Below, one piece after another: positions 59,606 through 64,000 of a stretch of 64,000 bases of DNA (position 1 is its first letter; each line of letters begins with the position of its first letter). The position numbers were made by a program, and so were the translations under genes. Where the stretch lies: NCBI GenBank assembly GCA_964023205.1, contig OZ026834.1, positions 27,566,756 through 27,630,755 on the forward strand. Direction: 5' to 3'. The DNA is from Lutraria lutraria. Lineage: Eukaryota; Mollusca; Bivalvia; Venerida; Mactridae. The notes beneath the pieces are model-generated. The model worked only from the letters and a program-made list of their open reading frames with translations. It did no database searches and was not told the DNA's origin.

Positions 59606-61019
59606 TTTCTACCCTGTTTAAGGTTATGAGTTTCCCTCAGATATGAGTACATTTCTTAGGTGCTATTATTGAATCCCCTCAACTTAAATTTTCCCCTATG
59701 TAGGTCGATTTCCTCCTTAAAAAATAATGTACTTCGGAAGGTATTCCTTATTAACTTTAAGGAAACAGTTAGGGAAAAATAAAGTGGCCGAATGCTTAGA
59801 CGCTATTCTCCGTTATTTTACAAGTTTTTAATAAAAAGAAGAATTCTCTCAAGCTTAGTAAGTATGAATTTATTTCATGTATATTGATATTGTAAATAAT
59901 ATTATATTAATCATATTCATATGCACATATATTTTCAGTTCGGGTACAGAATTTAACACATTTGTTGATAAAGTTAGTTATGTTTGTTCGTAATTGTCGA
60001 ATGGTAGTATGGTATCAAGAGCGAATGTGTCATCAAATATCGTTCTATGAATCCTTTTCTTGCCTATATTCAGAATCAAGACCGTAGTTTTTGTCCCTAT
60101 ATGTTGGTCTTAACATCATAGTTCTTCTGTATATACGAAATATATACGAACATTATTACATTAAAGTATAAGTCGTGGGCTACGTCATTTCACGGTGGAT
60201 TAACCTTTAATGAACTCAGTATGTTCTATCGTAGAACAAAATTTAATGGATTTGAATTTAGTCGATGTAATTGAGTTTGGAACATACAATGACGTTTAAT
60301 GAACATTATTTGTCGCCTTTGACTGACACAAACGTTTCACATGTCGAAGGTGTCAATTTATAATAATAGTGAAAATAAATGGCAACTTCTGTTGTCATAA
60401 ACAAACAACAAATAGCAATCGTGCAAGCTTTGTTTAACCATAAGAGGATCGCTATATTTTATATCGGAGTAGATTTTATATAATTTCTAAAATGGGCTTT
60501 TTTCAGCTACTTGAACGCATTTGCAAGTCACTTGTAATACCCATGCAAACCTAAACTATTGACAAATACATAAAAAATACTGCAAGGTGGAAACTACATA
60601 ATACTTCCTAAGAGCTATTATTAGAATGTCGAAACGCAAGTTCAAATTACAGACACACGTCATGAATTCCTAGAAACCGCGTGATAAAGTTTACTGTCAG
60701 TTGTTTACGTATAATTTGAGACTTCACAAAATGAATGAGCTGTTTTTAAAATTGTATCCAAATTGTCACTGTAATGCAAATATAGATATTTAAATCTGGA
60801 TGAGAAGGAAGTTTTCTCTAAATTTGTCCAATCGCGTTCGTGCAATAGCAAGCAAAAAACTTACTGAAATATTCCCCGAAAATTCAGAGATTATTATTAC
60901 AAGGTTTGAATAGTTTTATCGTCAAAAATGTTCATATGTTCAACAGATATAAATATTGGATATACCTTGCGTATTTCATAGATATCAGTACTTTACTTCT
61001 AGGCTGCACTAACAACAAT

Positions 61020-61610
61020 GTTTAAGGTATTAGGATCCTAACACTGTACTTTAGTGACGTAGCTGCTCAATGCTGCACAAAATGATAATAGGCCTATTAC
61101 AAAAACTGAATTTCCTTATTATCATTATTTCTTTGGCAGTTATCTCGGATACTTCAATCAATTTTACCAATCTCTACACAGAGTTGTCTTCCTTTCCAAT
61201 CCACACATACCTCGAGGTTAGTGTGAGCGTAGCGGGAACGACAACTCTGGGTAAAGATTGCAATTTTACGACACATTCTTATTTTTTTGTAAGAGTTGTT
61301 GCACTTCTTGAAACACATTAATTTCTTTTGATATTGCATGGTCACCTATATTTTTTTTATCAAATTACATGTATATTGATAAGTTGTGTCAATGCATATT
61401 TTTACAATGAGTTATCGTTGAAGTTTTTCTTATATCTTTTCAAAATTGGTAACACCCACAGAATTCAATGCAAATTTAAAGTGAAAATAACTCAAAGGAA
61501 TATCATTGTTTATTTTTTAATCTATACAAATTATATAAACATTTCAAAAATCTGTCCGCTCCATTTTTAGAAAGGAAATGGATGTTAGGATGCTTACACC
61601 TTAATAACAA
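61020..61610 (+). mobile_element. Non-autonomous TIR element, right copy
   Basis: The left end is TTAAGGTATTAGGATCCTAA and the right end GTTAGGATGCTTACACCTTAA, inverted relatives. The interior aligns with 764-1155. An 83-codon ORF inside is not conserved in the other copy. Confidence 0.6.
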
Positions 61611-62044
61611 GAATTAAAAGAACGCCCGTTTTTTTAATGTCACTCCTTTTTCAAATAGCCATTGTAGTTTTTGTACATTACTGTATTTGTCATTTTGTCA
61701 TCTTCCTTATTTGCAAATTTTATGAATACCCGGTAGAGTAAAATATAACAATTCACTTTTGACGAAAAGTTAAGGACATTCCTTAGGAATTTTACAAATA
61801 GCAATTTCCTTTCCTAAGGAAATTTAATAACAAGATACATATACCTTTCCAGCCTTACTGTTGTTGCACAATGCAGCTTACAGTAACCTTAGGGTCAGAA
61901 AATGTTCACATTTCTAGCATTATTCAGCCAATAAATACCCATAAAATCACTTAATTATTATAAAAAATACCTTTTTCATCCTAAATAATATTATGTTCTA
62001 AGAGATACAAAAATAACGTTTAAAGAAAAAAATAGAGAGAAAAA

Positions 62045-62110
62045 GGTTTGTCCCTACCTAGGTTTGAACACACAACCCTCAGTTTCAATGCTGTTGACTG
62101 TAATTCTAGC
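62045..62110 (-). repeat. Weak tRNA-like B-box fragment
   Basis: The minus strand has TGTGTTCAAACCTAGG after a possible but poor A box. Probably an old SINE scrap. Confidence 0.3.
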
Positions 62111-62533
62111 CTATTCAAATACTCTTCAATGTGGAGGAATGCGTTAGGGTCCCTAATGCTACATGTGTCCACTTTTAAGAGTAGGTAAAAGAGTAACCAA
62201 AAACGATTTTCTAATTTCAGTTTCGCTTATTCCAGCACGTTAAACCTTTAACATATGAATTTGCTTTTAAATTTTGAAACATTCAGCAAATTATACGACA
62301 TTGAACTTATCTTGACTATTTTACCTTACATTTATGTAGAAACATATCGTTACGCACATGTAAATGTAATTTCTGAGGGTTTAGTAAAAACAAAATGATT
62401 CGTTTTTCACTTGTTATTTATTGCTGACTTTCTCGGTCTTAACCATTTACCGTTTCATAAAAGTGCTTTTAAGACAATATGAAACAATCCCTTAATGTGG
62501 CAATTCTTCAAACTGAGAGAAAGGTAAGTCGGT

Positions 62534-63841
62534 GTATGTGTTGGATGCAAGTCCTTCAAGCTTGGAATAAGAATAAGAATATGCATAATAGCCAAGCAAA
62601 ATTGTTTTACGAGTTCATGCAATAGGTATTATAATGAATTGTTGCACAAAAATCTGATTTTGACTGATTGCTGATATTGTAAGACGAATGTTGATTGCCA
62701 ATTTGGTTATCTATGTTGTAAATCATTGCCTTGCTCCAATTAAGGACTTCACTATATAAATGTATATATTTGTAATATACAAACGCTGAAACATTTTAAC
62801 CATTTACTGTAAAAAAAGCAACGAAAAGAACATGATAAATTTGCATTCAATTTTAAAAATCCATTACAGATTGCACACATTTTAGGACAGGGAAATAAAC
62901 AATGATTTCCATGAATATGTTTATATCACAACACAACGTACTTTTTAATCTTACTTTCCTAAAAGGGAGACATTCCATTGCAAGCGAACACATTTAGTAA
63001 CACAAATTAGCATAGACTGGTTCCCGTTGACCTGTGTGTACAAAGCCGCTTTGTTGTACTGCAGCATGGAACGGGAACCAATTTATAATTATCAACTACC
63101 TATATGTCCTTACATTTGTACAATTTTATCAGTCAAAGTACTACATGTATATTTATTGATCCAGTGTTTACGATGCGATTCTTTCAATTTTCATATGTAT
63201 GTGTTTGATGCAAGTCCTTCAAACTTGGAATAAGAATATGCATAATAGATAAGCAAAATTGTTTTACGGGTTCTGCAATAGGTATTACGATGAATTGTTG
63301 CACAAAAATCTGATTTTGACTAGTTGCTGATATTGTAAGACGAATATTGATTGCCAATTTGGTTATCTATGTTGTAAATCATTGCCGTGCTCCAATTATG
63401 GACTTTACTATGTACATGTATAAATTTATAAATACAAACGCTGATACAATTTAATTATTTATTGTCAAAAAAAAAAGAGAGAAGAACATGATGAATTTGC
63501 ATACAATTTTATAAATCCATACAAAATAACAATAAAAGAATATAATATTACAGATTGCACACATTTTAGGACAGAGAAATAAACAATGATTTCCGTGAAT
63601 ATGTTTATGTCACAACACAACGTACTTTAACTTATAACTTCCTTATAAGGGAGACAACCATTGTGAGTGAACACATTTAGTAAACACTAATTTTCAACGA
63701 CCTACTTAGATCCTGATAACTATTGATAACGCTCATTGAACTATAGTCCATTTGTACAATTTTATCAGTCAACTATAATACTATATTTATTGATTATATG
63801 TATAGTATCCAGTGTTTACGATGCGATTCTTTCAATTTTCA
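62534..63841. repeat. Tandem duplication of a 650 bp unit
   Basis: Unit 1 (62534-63195) and unit 2 (63196-63841) run in the same orientation. Shared blocks in order are GATGCAAGTCCTTCAA, TTGTTGCACAAAAATCTGAT, TTGATTGCCAATTTGGTTAT, ATTTTAGGACAG(G/A)GAAATAA, and then GTACAATTTTATCAGTCAA and TACGATGCGATTCTTTCAAT. Unit 1 also holds a hairpin (TGGTTCCCGTT/AACGGGAACCA, 63018-63080) missing from unit 2. No coding sequence. Confidence 0.85.
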
Positions 63842-64000
63842 TTTGTTTCTTTTCCATTTTCAAGCCGATTTGTAAAATACTGAAATTAGAAAATAATATC
63901 ATTGTTTTATTCAGGGTGCTTTCCGAAGTGAATATTCGGTCCCGATTTCTCTCTCGTTAAATAGAAAAAACTAAGTCACGCCGTTTCTGAACCAAAAATA

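Larger units (their letters stand above)
55750..64000. other. Gene-free right flank
   Basis: More than 8 kb without a supported gene. The ORFs are short, in no recognisable family and without paired splice signals. Besides the repeats listed separately, at 57568-57642 there is a phrase pair (GAGACCGTTTTATTACGAGA and GGTCTCCTAATACGAGATTG) typical of a small interspersed repeat. Short palindromes with TTCCTTAGGAA-like cores lie near 61775-61830. Confidence 0.6.

Overview
The window is nuclear DNA from an animal, most likely a bivalve mollusc or a close lophotrochozoan. It is AT-rich. Its genes are split by GT-AG introns, two of them match conserved animal proteins (FANCM and MAP10), and a third is a mollusc-style laccase. 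The spaces between and inside genes are packed with short inverted-repeat transposons, tRNA-derived SINEs and the GACCTAGTTTTTGACC-type tandem elements seen in many mollusc genomes. I see no bacterial operon, CRISPR array, rRNA or stand-alone tRNA gene.

Layout, left to right. (1) 1-3869, minus strand: MAP10-like microtubule-associated protein, start codon present, 3' end probably cut by the window edge. (2) 3870-6674: gene-free spacer with palindromes, between MAP10 and the divergently read FANCM. (3) 6675-21752, plus strand: a complete FANCM gene in 14 coding exons. The reading frame is continuous across all 13 junctions, giving 2624 aa, and the last exon is 5.4 kb. (4) 21753-30590: repeat-rich, including an inverted repeat with arms of about 950 bp around a 1 kb spacer. 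(5) 30595-32809 and 37841-39379, minus strand: two related small genes encoding 161 and 152 aa single-pass membrane proteins. Each has a signal peptide, a tiny Cys-containing ectodomain, a Gly-rich membrane segment, an acidic juxtamembrane stretch and a cytoplasmic PPxY motif. I do not recognise this family, and it is the best candidate here for something undescribed. (6) 42766-54894, minus strand: a complete laccase (multicopper oxidase) in 11 exons, 684 aa, with all copper ligands and a hydrophobic C-terminal tail. (7) 54895-64000: no supported gene, only repeats, a composite palindrome near the laccase 5' end and a tandem duplication at the right edge.

FANCM acts in replication-fork repair and MAP10 on spindle and midbody microtubules. 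They are neighbours, but nothing in the sequence shows that they work together. The laccase would act at the cell surface or outside, oxidising phenols as in tanning of shell organic layers or immunity. The two PPxY proteins are predicted to be adaptors for WW-domain proteins. Gene structures were built by hand from splice signals and frame continuity, with no transcript evidence. Repeat boundaries were found by eye and may be off by several bases.
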